DNA from: an uncultured Alphaproteobacteria bacterium
GTDB taxonomy: Bacteria; Pseudomonadota; Alphaproteobacteria; Caulobacterales; Caulobacteraceae
NCBI GenBank assembly: GCA_903928755.1
Contig: CAIYSH010000480.1
Coordinates: 1-8,582, forward strand
DNA length: 8,582 nucleotides
Reading direction: 5' to 3'
Made by a program: the position numbers and the translations under genes. Below the pieces are notes generated by a model. That model did no database searches. It saw only the letters and a list, made by a program, of their open reading frames with translations, and was not told where the DNA came from. Below, one piece after another: positions 1-6,798 of this stretch; position 1 is the stretch's first letter; the number at the start of each line of letters is the position of its first letter.

Positions 1-732
1 CGGACCGGCACCGGCACTCTTGGGGTGTTCGGTCGACAGATGCGCTTTGACCTCAGCAAGGGGTTTCCCCTGCTGACGACCAAGAAGCTGCACCGCAAGT
101 CAATCATACTGGAGCTGCTGTGGTTCCTGCGCGGCGACACCAATGTGAAGTGGCTACAGGACCAGGGGGTCAGCATCTGGGACGAGTGGGCCGCGCCGGA
201 TGGCGAGCTCGGCCCCGTCTATGGCAGGCAGTGGCGATCCTGGACCGCCCCCGACGGCCGGGTCATTGACCAGATTTCCAACGTCGTCGCCGCGCTGAAA
301 TCCAATCCCGACAGCCGACGACACATCGTTTCGGCATGGAATCCGGCGGATGTAGACGACATGGCCCTGCCGCCCTGTCACTGCCTGTTCCAGTTCTATG
401 TGGCCAATGGGCAATTGTCCTGCCAGCTGTATCAGAGGTCGGCCGATGTTTTCCTGGGCGTGCCCTTCAACATCGCCTCATATGCCCTTCTGACCATCAT
501 GATGGCCAAGGTGGTCGGACTGGAACCCGGGGAATTCGTTCACACCCTTGGGGATGCTCACCTGTATCTCAACCATCTTGATCAGGCCCGGGAACAGCTG
601 CAACGCACCCCCCTTCCGCTCCCGACCCTGGAAATTGCCGACAGGGCTGACCTGTTTGCCTTCACCTATGAAGACTTCAAGCTTCGGGGCTACAAGGCTC
701 ACGACAGGATCGCTGCGCCGATCGCGGTCTGA
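1..732 (+). CDS. thyA: Thymidylate synthase ThyA, 5' end cut by window
   Basis: Makes dTMP from dUMP, using 5,10-methylene-tetrahydrofolate as carbon donor and releasing dihydrofolate; cytoplasmic homodimer in the family. The frame is open from base 1 and begins RTGTGTLGVFGRQMRF, which matches the early part of ThyA, so about 20 N-terminal residues lie outside the window; 243 residues are visible against about 264 in E. coli ThyA. The catalytic cysteine is in PPCHC (codon 376-378). Also visible are the phosphate-binding arginines in DSRRHIVSAWN, the QLYQRSADVFLGVPFNIASY nucleotide-binding stretch, and HLYLNH near the C-terminus; the protein ends in a family-typical IAAPIAV. The GTG at base 25 is internal, not the real start. 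Its partner folA begins 46 bases downstream on the same strand, so they are probably co-transcribed. Identification is secure. Confidence 0.97.
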   Translation, partial: RTGTGTLGVFGRQMRFDLSKGFPLLTTKKLHRKSIILELLWFLRGDTNVKWLQDQGVSIWDEWAAPDGELGPVYGRQWRSWTAPDGRVIDQISNVVAALKSNPDSRRHIVSAWNPADVDDMALPPCHCLFQFYVANGQLSCQLYQRSADVFLGVPFNIASYALLTIMMAKVVGLEPGEFVHTLGDAHLYLNHLDQAREQLQRTPLPLPTLEIADRADLFAFTYEDFKLRGYKAHDRIAAPIAV

Positions 733-778
733 GTCGGCCCCGCCCGGGGTGGTATTCCTGCAGTTCAAGGCCAAGTTC

Positions 779-1297
779 ATGCCCCAGCCCATCCTCACCG
801 CCGGTCCCATTGCCCGCGCCCGCAATGGCGTGATCGGCAGGGCAGGTGGCCTGCCCTGGAAGCTCAAGACCGACCTGGCCAATTTCCGGGCCGTGACCAT
901 GGGCAAGCCGGTCATCATGGGTCGCAAGACCTGGGACAGCCTGCCCAAGCGCCCCCTGGTGGGCCGGACCAACATCGTGCTGTCCCGGGACGGGGCTTTT
1001 GCCCCCCCAAACTGCGTTGTCTGTGAAGACTTCAGCGAAGCGGTGTCCATCGCCAAGGAACAGGCAGATGACGACGACCGGGACGAGATCTGCGTCATCG
1101 GCGGGGTCTCCCTGTTCGAAATGGCCCTGCCCCGGGCGCGGAGGATCTATCTGACCGAGGTCCATGCCGATGTGGAAGGCGATGTCTTTCTCAAGGGCTT
1201 TGACGAAAGCCAGTGGCGGGAAGTCCGGGCGCACGACTACCCTGCTGGCGAGGATGACGACTTTCCCTTCACCCTGCGGGTTCTCGAGCGGAAATAG
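779..1297 (+). CDS. folA: Dihydrofolate reductase (172 aa)
   Basis: Reduces dihydrofolate to tetrahydrofolate with NADPH, restoring the cofactor oxidised by the upstream ThyA. ATG 779 is chosen because an AAGG ribosome-binding sequence lies at 767-770, 8 bases upstream, and because it starts just before the first family motif. The same frame is open back to 548, inside thyA, but that part is only a shadow. Motifs: NGVIG at 16-20, LPWKLKTDL at 25-33 with the catalytic acid Asp32 (E. coli Asp27), MGRKTWDSLP at 47-56, the NADPH-binding CVIGG at 105-109, and YLTEV at 124-128 with the conserved Thr126. Length fits the family (about 160-170). Oddities: the usual third Gly of the IGGG turn is Val110, the following Tyr is Phe113, and the first strand reads TAGPIARAR with a Gly-Pro where most DHFRs have aliphatic residues. 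The essential residues are intact, so I expect an active enzyme. Confidence 0.94.
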   Translation: MPQPILTAGPIARARNGVIGRAGGLPWKLKTDLANFRAVTMGKPVIMGRKTWDSLPKRPLVGRTNIVLSRDGAFAPPNCVVCEDFSEAVSIAKEQADDDDRDEICVIGGVSLFEMALPRARRIYLTEVHADVEGDVFLKGFDESQWREVRAHDYPAGEDDDFPFTLRVLERK

Positions 1298-1310
1298 GAA
1301 AATCGGGCAG

Positions 1311-1333
1311 CAAGGCGAAAAGGCCCTTGTTTT
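1311..1333 (+). terminator. Possible weak intrinsic terminator after folA
   Basis: CAAGG (1311-1315) pairs with CCTTG (1325-1329), extendable by one C-G pair with a bulge, and is followed directly by TTTT (1330-1333). It starts 13 bases after the folA stop. The stem is short, and an alternative GGGC/GCCC pairing (1305-1308 with 1323-1326) competes, so function is uncertain. The rest of the 1298-1408 gap shows only the strong ribosome-binding site of the next gene. Confidence 0.4.
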
Positions 1334-1408
1334 CCCCCTTGGTCATCAGGCCATAGTGCGCCACACGAACCGGACGGACAGCAGGACCCGGTCGGCAGGA
1401 GGACGCGC

Positions 1409-2320
1409 ATGGACATTCAACTGATCGCCGAGGACTTCCAGTTCCCGGAAGGCCCCATAGCCATGAATGACGGCTCGGTGATCCTCACCGAGATCAAGCG
1501 CCAGACCCTGACCCGGGTGACCCCGGACGGAAAAAAGGAAATTCTGGTAGAGACCGGTGGCGGCCCGAACGGGGCAGCGATCGGCCCCGATGGCGCGATC
1601 TACATCACCAATAACGGCGGCTCCTTCGAGTGGCTGGACAATCAGGGCATGACCATTCCGGGCCCGACCCCGCCCAGTCATGTGGGCGGCATGATCCAGC
1701 GCTTTGATCTGGCGTCCGGCAAGCTGACCACCCTCTATACCGAGTGTGAGGGCAAGCGGTTGATCGGCCCCAATGACCTGGTGTTCGACAAGCAGGGTGG
1801 GTTCTGGTTCACCGACCACGGCTGCTCCACGCCGGAAGGCCGCAAGTTCGGTGCGCTCTACTATGCGAAGACCGACGGCAGCCACATCAGCCGCCAGCGG
1901 GACCACATCATTTCCCCCAATGGGGTTGGTCTCTCGCCGGACGAAAAGACCGTCTATGCCGCCGACACCCAACTGGGTCGTCTCTGGGCCTTCGACATTG
2001 CAGAGCCCGGCGTTCTGGGCCCTGCCCCCGCCTTTGCCCCGGGCCGGGTGGTGAAGAACCTGGAAGGCTTCCAGTTGCTCGACAGCCTGGCCGTCGAGGC
2101 TGGTGGCAAGGTCTGCGTGGCTACCATCATCAATGGCGGGATCACCGCCTTCGACGAAGACGGCTCCATCGAGCACTATCCCTTCCCGGACCTGATTGTG
2201 ACCAATATCTGCTTTGGCGGGCCGGACATGAAGACGGCCTGGATCACCGCCTCGGCCACGGGCAAGCTGTTCAAGGCGACCTGGCCCCGTCCAGGTCTGA
2301 AGCTGAACTTCAATGCCTGA
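1409..2320 (+). CDS. SMP-30/gluconolactonase/LRE-family hydrolase (303 aa)
   Basis: Predicted six-bladed beta-propeller enzyme of the SMP-30/gluconolactonase family, which hydrolyses lactones or related esters using one divalent metal ion. The family's metal ligands can be assigned: Glu14 in FPEGP, Asn171 in SPNGVGLSPD and Asp225 in QLLDSLAVE; the GPNDLVFD segment at 120-127 supplies the conserved second Asn (Asn122). Propeller-type repeats such as GPNGAAIGPDGAIYITN (52-68) and GFWFTDHG (131-138) recur along the chain. There is no signal peptide, so it should be cytoplasmic. ATG 1409 has a textbook AGGAGG at 1397-1402, 6 bases upstream, the strongest ribosome-binding site in the window, which suggests this is the first gene of an operon. 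Its stop overlaps the start of the globin gene by 8 bases. The substrate cannot be told from sequence; sugar lactones, lactones from ring-cleavage pathways or phosphotriester-like compounds are all possible. Confidence 0.88.
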   Translation: MDIQLIAEDFQFPEGPIAMNDGSVILTEIKRQTLTRVTPDGKKEILVETGGGPNGAAIGPDGAIYITNNGGSFEWLDNQGMTIPGPTPPSHVGGMIQRFDLASGKLTTLYTECEGKRLIGPNDLVFDKQGGFWFTDHGCSTPEGRKFGALYYAKTDGSHISRQRDHIISPNGVGLSPDEKTVYAADTQLGRLWAFDIAEPGVLGPAPAFAPGRVVKNLEGFQLLDSLAVEAGGKVCVATIINGGITAFDEDGSIEHYPFPDLIVTNICFGGPDMKTAWITASATGKLFKATWPRPGLKLNFNA

Positions 2321-2741
2321 TCAACGGGAAGCCCTGATCACCGAGAGCTTCGAGATCGCCGCAGACCTCTGCGAGGATCTGACGCCGATCGTCTATGCCC
2401 GGCTCTTCGCCGAACATCCGGACATGGAGCCCCTGTTCTGGCGAGATAAGAACCATCAGGTGAAGGGCGAAATGCTCAGCCGGGTGATCAGCGCCATCCT
2501 GGATTTCGCCGGGGAGCGGCTCTACGCCGCCACCATGATCCAGTGCGAAGTCATTACCCACGAGGGCTATGACGTGCCCCCAGACGTCTTCGCTGTTTTC
2601 TTCGGGACCGTGCGCAAGACCTTGCGGGACGTGCTGGCCGAGCGATGGACCAAGGCCATGGACGAGGCCTGGGATGGTCTTCTGATTGATCTGAATTTTT
2701 ACGTCACGCACCCGGATCAAAGTCAGACCATACCGGCCTGA
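2313..2741 (+). CDS. Single-domain bacterial globin (142 aa)
   Basis: A haem-binding globin of the flavohaemoglobin/Vitreoscilla haemoglobin type without the reductase domain. Aligning by eye to Vitreoscilla haemoglobin gives Tyr28 (B10) in IVYARLFAEHP, Phe42 (CD1) in EPLF, Gln49 (E7) in HQVKGEML and proximal His83 (F8) in THEGYDVPPDVF. The loop between CD1 and E7 is about three residues shorter than in Vitreoscilla haemoglobin, and the Tyr that normally hydrogen-bonds near the proximal His (G5) appears to be Phe93. Likely roles in the family are O2 or NO binding, NO detoxification or delivery of O2 to an oxygenase; none is proven here. The ATG overlaps the stop of the upstream hydrolase by 8 bases and has no clear ribosome-binding site, so translation is probably coupled. 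An acyl-CoA ligase gene follows after 58 bases. A reductase partner is not encoded in the window. Confidence 0.85.
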   Translation: MPDQREALITESFEIAADLCEDLTPIVYARLFAEHPDMEPLFWRDKNHQVKGEMLSRVISAILDFAGERLYAATMIQCEVITHEGYDVPPDVFAVFFGTVRKTLRDVLAERWTKAMDEAWDGLLIDLNFYVTHPDQSQTIPA

Positions 2742-2799
2742 CGCGGGGCGTGACCCAAAGTTATTAGCACGCTGAAAACAGCGGTTGGGAGTGAGAGAT

Positions 2800-4410
2800 A
2801 TGGGTTGGAATTTCGGCGATATTCTTGACGCTGTGGGACCTGAGCTGCCGCCGGAGGCCCCGGCCTTCATCCATGGCGAGCGCCTCGTCACCTGGGGTCA
2901 GGCCAACAAGATCACCAATAATGTGGCGCGGGCCCTGATCGCCCGGGATGCCAAGCCGGGCGACAAGATCGCCATCTACATGCGTAACCGGCCCGAATAC
3001 CTGATGGCCGTGGCCGCCGGCTGGAAGGCCCGCCTGACCCATGTCAACGTCAACTACCGTTATACCCCGCAAGAGGTCTGGTACATTTTCGACAATTCCG
3101 ATGCCCAGACCGTGGTCTATTCGTCGGAATTCCGCGATGCCATCACCGAGATCCGCCCGCGTCTGCCCAATGTGAAAAACTGGGTCGAGGTCAGCGATAC
3201 CGGCGAGGTCGCGCCTTTTGCGCAATCCTTCGCCGCATTGGGCGAGGAAGGTAATGGCGGGCCGCTCGACATTGTCCGTTCGGGCGAAGACCAGTTCTTC
3301 ATCTATACGGGCGGCACAACAGGCATGCCCAAGGGCGTCATGTGGGCCCACGAGGACCTGCGCGAAATCACCCTGCAAGGTGCCCGCCTGATGGGGCCAG
3401 TGCCCGAGACCCTCGAGGAACTTGCCGCCTTTGTCCGTCAGGTTGGACCAGGGGGCCGCATCCTGCCTGCCCCGCCCCTGATGCATGGCACCGGCCTGCT
3501 GAGCGGCATGAACACCATGATGGCCGGAGGGTGTGTCATAACCCTGACCGGCCAGACCTTCGACCCCATCGAAATGCTGGAAGCCATCCACAAGCACAGG
3601 CCGACCTCTCTGGTGATTGTCGGCGACTCCTTCGGCAAGCCCCTGCTCAATGCGCTCAATGCTGCGCCAGGCAAGTACGACCTTTCCAGCGTCATCGGCG
3701 TGGTGTCGTCTGGTGTCATGTGGAGCCATGAGGTCAAGGCGGGCCTGCTGGAGCACATGCCAGGCGCAATGCTGAATGACGCCTTCTCGTCTTCCGAAGC
3801 CCTGGGCATGGGCAATTCGGTGATGGCCAAGGGCCAGGAAGTGCAGACTGCCAAGTTCATGCTGGGTGGCCGCTGCAAGGTATTCGACGAAAACGACAAT
3901 CCCGTGGAGCCGGGCTCCGGCGTGCCGGGCATTGTGGCCATCGGCCCGCCCAATCCCGTTGGCTATTACAAGGACGAGGAAAAGTCAGCCCGGACCTTCA
4001 GGGTCATTGGGGGGGTACGGTATTCGATTCCGGGAGACTGGTGCATTGTCGAGGCCGACGGTACCCTGACCCTGCTGGGCCGGGGCTCAGCCTGCATCAA
4101 TACCGCCGGCGAGAAGGTCTTCCCCGAAGAGGTGGAAGAAGCCCTGAAGACCCATGCCTCCGTCGAAGATGCCCTGGTCATTGGCCTGCCCGATGAGAAG
4201 TGGGGTCAGTCGGTGACCGGCGTGGTGCGTCTGGCCGAAGGTGCAAGTCTGGACGAGGACGCCGTCCGCGCCCATGTCCGAAAGTCCCTGGCGGGTTACA
4301 AGACTCCAAAGCGGATCTTCGTGACCACAGAAGTCATCCGCGCCAGCAATGGCAAGGCCGACTATCCGACCGCCAAGCGGATCGCTGAAGCCGCAATCGC
4401 GGTGGGTTAG
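2800..4410 (+). CDS. AMP-forming acyl-CoA synthetase (536 aa), FadD19/FadD3-like
   Basis: Activates a carboxylic acid to its acyl-CoA through an acyl-AMP intermediate (ANL superfamily). Motifs in order: P-loop YTGGTTGMPKG at 169-179 followed by VMWAHEDL, DAFSSSEALG at 327-336, the PGDW aspartate (Asp413), GRGSACINTAGEKVFPEEVE at 427-446 with the hinge/ribose region, and the C-terminal catalytic lysine Lys519 in RASNGKADY. The GGTTGMPKGVMW form of the P-loop is typical of the subgroup containing mycobacterial FadD19, a sterol side-chain CoA ligase, and many uncharacterised proteobacterial ligases; the substrate here is unknown. No signal peptide or membrane helix is seen. I prefer ATG 2800, with GGGAG at 2787-2791 eight bases upstream; in-frame TTG 2785 and GTG 2791 would add five or three residues and would include that ribosome-binding site. 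It probably belongs to the operon with the lactonase-like hydrolase and the globin. Confidence 0.92.
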   Translation: MGWNFGDILDAVGPELPPEAPAFIHGERLVTWGQANKITNNVARALIARDAKPGDKIAIYMRNRPEYLMAVAAGWKARLTHVNVNYRYTPQEVWYIFDNSDAQTVVYSSEFRDAITEIRPRLPNVKNWVEVSDTGEVAPFAQSFAALGEEGNGGPLDIVRSGEDQFFIYTGGTTGMPKGVMWAHEDLREITLQGARLMGPVPETLEELAAFVRQVGPGGRILPAPPLMHGTGLLSGMNTMMAGGCVITLTGQTFDPIEMLEAIHKHRPTSLVIVGDSFGKPLLNALNAAPGKYDLSSVIGVVSSGVMWSHEVKAGLLEHMPGAMLNDAFSSSEALGMGNSVMAKGQEVQTAKFMLGGRCKVFDENDNPVEPGSGVPGIVAIGPPNPVGYYKDEEKSARTFRVIGGVRYSIPGDWCIVEADGTLTLLGRGSACINTAGEKVFPEEVEEALKTHASVEDALVIGLPDEKWGQSVTGVVRLAEGASLDEDAVRAHVRKSLAGYKTPKRIFVTTEVIRASNGKADYPTAKRIAEAAIAVG

Positions 4411-4416
4411 AAATGC

Positions 4417-4443
4417 GGGAGGAGGCCCTCTGGACCTCCTCCC
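4417..4443. terminator. Perfect 9-bp hairpin between convergent genes
   Basis: GGGAGGAGG (4417-4425) and CCTCCTCCC (4435-4443) form a perfect 9-bp stem with a 9-base loop, filling most of the 40-base gap between the ligase stop (+) and the katG stop (-). The position suggests a bidirectional terminator. Neither side has a real T tract (only ATTT on the katG side), so it may instead act as a transcript-end stabiliser or assist factor-dependent termination. Confidence 0.65.
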
Positions 4444-4450
4444 TGATCCC

Positions 4451-6643
4451 TCAGGCCAGATCGAACCGGTCGGCGTTCATGACCTTGGTCCAGGCCGCGA
4501 CAAAGTCGCCGTAGAACCGGTCAGCAGCATCGTCCTGGGCATAGACCTCGGCGATGGCCCGCAGCTGGGAGTTCGAGCCGAAGGCCAGGTCAACCCGGCT
4601 GGCGGTCCAGCGGACGGCCCCGGTTTCCCGGTCTCTGCCCTCAAAGCGGTTGCGGGCAACCGGGGTCCAGGCGACCGACATGTCCACAAGACCCATGAAG
4701 AAGTCATTGGACAGGACCCCGGGACGATCGGTGAACACACCCTCGGCGGCCTGGCCGTGGTTGGCACCGAGAACGCGCAGCCCGCCGACCAGCACCGCCA
4801 TTTCAGGTGCACTGAGCCCCAGCAATTGCGCGCGGTCCACCAGCTGGGCTTCCGGTGGCAGGCTGAAGGCCCGGGCTTCGTAATTACGGAAGCCGTCCGT
4901 CAGAGGCTCAAGGACTTCGAAGGATTCGGCGTCCGTCTGGTCCTGGGTGGCGTCGGTCCGGCCCGGCGTGAAGGGAACCTGGATCTCGCGACCTGCCGCG
5001 CGGGCAGCGGCTTCAATCCCTGCAGATCCGCCCAGGACGATAAGGTCGGCCATGGACACCTTACGAGCAGAGCCGGCATTGAAGCCCGTCTGGACGGCTT
5101 CCAGCTCGGCCAGCACCCGCGCCAGTTCGGCCGGCTGGTTCACCGCCCAGTCCTTCTGGGGCGTCAGGCGGATCCGGGCGCCATTGGCCCCGCCCCGCTT
5201 GTCGGACCCGCGATAGGTCGAAGCCGAGGCCCAGGCCACAGAGACCAGTTCCGAAGCCCCGAGCCCCGTCGCCAGGATCCGGGCCTTCAGGTCGGCGATG
5301 TCGCCGTCATTGACCATTTCGCCGGATGGTGCCGGGACCGGGTCTTGCCAGATCAGCACCTCGGCGGGCACTTCCGGGCCGAGATAACGGGCCCGGGGAC
5401 CCATGTCGCGATGGGTCAGCTTGAACCAGGCGCGGGCGAAAGCATCAGCAAACTCAGCCGGGTTCTGGTGATAGCGGCGGGAGATCGGTTCATAGATCGG
5501 GTCGAACAGCAGGGCGAGATCGGCCGTGGTCATCATGGGGGCATGGCGCCTTGAGGGATCATGGGCATCCACGACCATGTCCTTCTCCGCCACGCCCTGC
5601 GCCCGCCATTGATGGGCACCCGCAGGGCTCTTCACCAGCTCCCATTCATGGCTGAACAGGGTGTCGAAATAGCCATTGTCCCAGGTGGTGGGATTGGGCT
5701 TCCAGGCACCTTCAATGCCGCTGGTGATGGCGTCGCCGCCCTTGCCGGAGCCGTAGGTGGAGATCCAGCCCAGCCCCATCTGTTCGACATCTGCGCCCTC
5801 TGGCGCGGGACCGACCAGGGCGGCATCCCCTGCCCCATGCGCCTTGCCGAAGGTGTGGCCGCCAGCGATCAGGGCGACCGTCTCCTCATCATTCATCGCC
5901 ATACGGGCAAAGGTCTCCCGGATATCGCGGCCGGAGGCCACGGGGTCCGGATTTCCATTTGGGCCCTCCGGGTTCACATAGATCAGTCCCATCTGCACAG
6001 CAGCGAGGGGACTCTCCAGCTCGCGATCACCGGAATAGCGGCTATCGCCCAGCCAGGTGTCTTCGCGACCCCAATAGATGTCTTCCTCCGGCTGCCAGAC
6101 ATCCACCCGGCCCCCAGCGAAGCCGAAGGTCTTGAATCCCATGGATTCCAGGGCGCAATTGCCGGCCAGGATCATCAGGTCGGCCCAGGAAATCCTGTCG
6201 CCGTATTTCTGCTTGATCGGCCAGAGCAGGCGCCGGGCCTTGTCGAGATTCCCATTGTCTGGCCAGCTGTTGAGCGGCGCGAACCTCTGCGAACCTGACC
6301 CCGCGCCGCCGCGCCCGTCCGAGGTTCGATAGGTACCAGCGCTGTGCCAGGCCATACGGATGAACAGAGGGCCATAATGCCCCCAGTCCGCGGGCCACCA
6401 GGGCTGGGAGCGGGTCATCAGGGCGACCAGGTCAGCCTTGACCGCCTTCAGGTCCAGTCCCTTGAAGGCCTCCGCATAATCGAATTCCATGCCCAGTGGA
6501 TTGGAGGCCGGGGCGTGTTGGTGGAGGATGCTGAGGTTCAGCGCATTGGGCCACCAGTCGCGGTTGGACCTGCCAGCATGGGTGGCCGCGGCACCGGCGC
6601 CGTGCACGACAGGGCAACCGGCTGTCTTGTCTTTAGCGTCCAT
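4451..6643 (-). CDS. katG: Catalase-peroxidase KatG (730 aa)
   Basis: Bifunctional haem enzyme that destroys hydrogen peroxide as a catalase and also works as a peroxidase; cytoplasmic. The N-terminal active domain has distal Arg96, Trp99 and His100 in FIRMAWHSAGTYR, and the Met-Tyr-Trp crosslink characteristic of the family is predicted from Trp99, Tyr222 (LIYVNPEGPNG) and Met248 (RMAMNDEET). Proximal His263 lies in GGHTFGKAHG, with Trp314 and probably Asp381 (FDPIYE) completing the proximal network. Ser308 in DAITSGIE corresponds to Ser315 of M. tuberculosis KatG. From about residue 430 comes the degenerate second peroxidase-like domain, which ends AWTKVMNADRFDLA as is usual. Length is normal. 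The start is supported by GAAAGG at 6653-6658 (minus strand), 9 bases upstream. The upstream AT-rich region carries a candidate OxyR operator, consistent with peroxide induction. It converges on the acyl-CoA ligase gene and lies downstream of the ene-reductase gene, probably as its own transcription unit. Confidence 0.98.
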   Translation of the reverse strand: MDAKDKTAGCPVVHGAGAAATHAGRSNRDWWPNALNLSILHQHAPASNPLGMEFDYAEAFKGLDLKAVKADLVALMTRSQPWWPADWGHYGPLFIRMAWHSAGTYRTSDGRGGAGSGSQRFAPLNSWPDNGNLDKARRLLWPIKQKYGDRISWADLMILAGNCALESMGFKTFGFAGGRVDVWQPEEDIYWGREDTWLGDSRYSGDRELESPLAAVQMGLIYVNPEGPNGNPDPVASGRDIRETFARMAMNDEETVALIAGGHTFGKAHGAGDAALVGPAPEGADVEQMGLGWISTYGSGKGGDAITSGIEGAWKPNPTTWDNGYFDTLFSHEWELVKSPAGAHQWRAQGVAEKDMVVDAHDPSRRHAPMMTTADLALLFDPIYEPISRRYHQNPAEFADAFARAWFKLTHRDMGPRARYLGPEVPAEVLIWQDPVPAPSGEMVNDGDIADLKARILATGLGASELVSVAWASASTYRGSDKRGGANGARIRLTPQKDWAVNQPAELARVLAELEAVQTGFNAGSARKVSMADLIVLGGSAGIEAAARAAGREIQVPFTPGRTDATQDQTDAESFEVLEPLTDGFRNYEARAFSLPPEAQLVDRAQLLGLSAPEMAVLVGGLRVLGANHGQAAEGVFTDRPGVLSNDFFMGLVDMSVAWTPVARNRFEGRDRETGAVRWTASRVDLAFGSNSQLRAIAEVYAQDDAADRFYGDFVAAWTKVMNADRFDLA

Positions 6644-6705
6644 AGGTTTCTGCCTTTCAAGCCAGCGAACATCTCGCTCAGAGACAACAGCCTACCGCTG
6701 GTTGA

Positions 6706-6711
6706 AATATA
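6706..6711 (-). promoter_or_regulatory. Candidate katG -10 element
   Basis: On the minus strand the hexamer TATATT lies about 62 bases upstream of the katG start. No good -35 hexamer is found 16-18 bases further upstream; that position is covered by the candidate OxyR site. A poor -35 next to an activator site is the usual design of OxyR-activated promoters. The transcript would have a leader of about 55 bases. Prediction by eye only. Confidence 0.45.
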
Positions 6712-6717
6712 GAACAA

Positions 6718-6754
6718 ATCAGAAAAATCTTTTCTGTATATCGATTTTATCTAT
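6718..6754 (-). promoter_or_regulatory. Candidate OxyR operator upstream of katG
   Basis: Read on the minus strand, four tetranucleotides separated by exactly 7 bases each follow the enterobacterial OxyR layout ATAG-N7-CTAT-N7-ATAG-N7-CTAT: ATAG (6751-6754), CGAT (6740-6743), AAAG (6729-6732) and TGAT (6718-6721), 12 of 16 positions matching. The first half-site also has the consensus T and A inside its spacer. It ends 6 bases upstream of the candidate -10, where an activating OxyR would contact RNA polymerase. No oxyR gene is in the window. The match is good for one half and weak for the other. Confidence 0.5.
6720..6736. repeat. Perfect 17-bp inverted repeat in the katG promoter
   Basis: CAGAAAA (6720-6726) and TTTTCTG (6730-6736) are perfect inverted copies around a 3-base centre. 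The element lies within the weaker half of the candidate OxyR site. It could be an operator for a second dimeric regulator, or chance within an AT-rich stretch. Confidence 0.45.
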
Positions 6755-6798
6755 CAAATGGACAAGGTACAGCCATCACCCGGAAGGCAACTGTATAG

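Noticed and set aside
738..749. CCCC/GGGG hairpin between thyA and folA as a terminator
   Set aside because: Only four base pairs and no T tract; the two genes are more likely co-transcribed.
548..778. N-terminal extension of the DHFR frame into thyA
   Set aside because: It overlaps the thyA coding sequence and adds residues unlike any DHFR; ATG 779 has an AAGG site at correct spacing.
1346..2176. 276-codon minus-strand open frame opposite the SMP-30 gene
   Set aside because: Shadow frame; the + strand protein has metal-ligand motifs and a strong ribosome-binding site.
2764..3756. 330-codon minus-strand open frame opposite the acyl-CoA ligase
   Set aside because: Shadow of the ligase, whose motifs are unmistakable on the + strand; the antisense translation shows no domain.
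4349..5554. 401-codon open frame on the + strand opposite katG
   Set aside because: It lies antisense to the certain KatG coding sequence; its translation is rich in Gly, Arg, Pro and His with no recognisable domain, typical of a GC-rich shadow frame.
5561..6298. 245-codon + strand open frame within katG
   Set aside because: Antisense to conserved KatG active-site sequence and without any recognisable motif.
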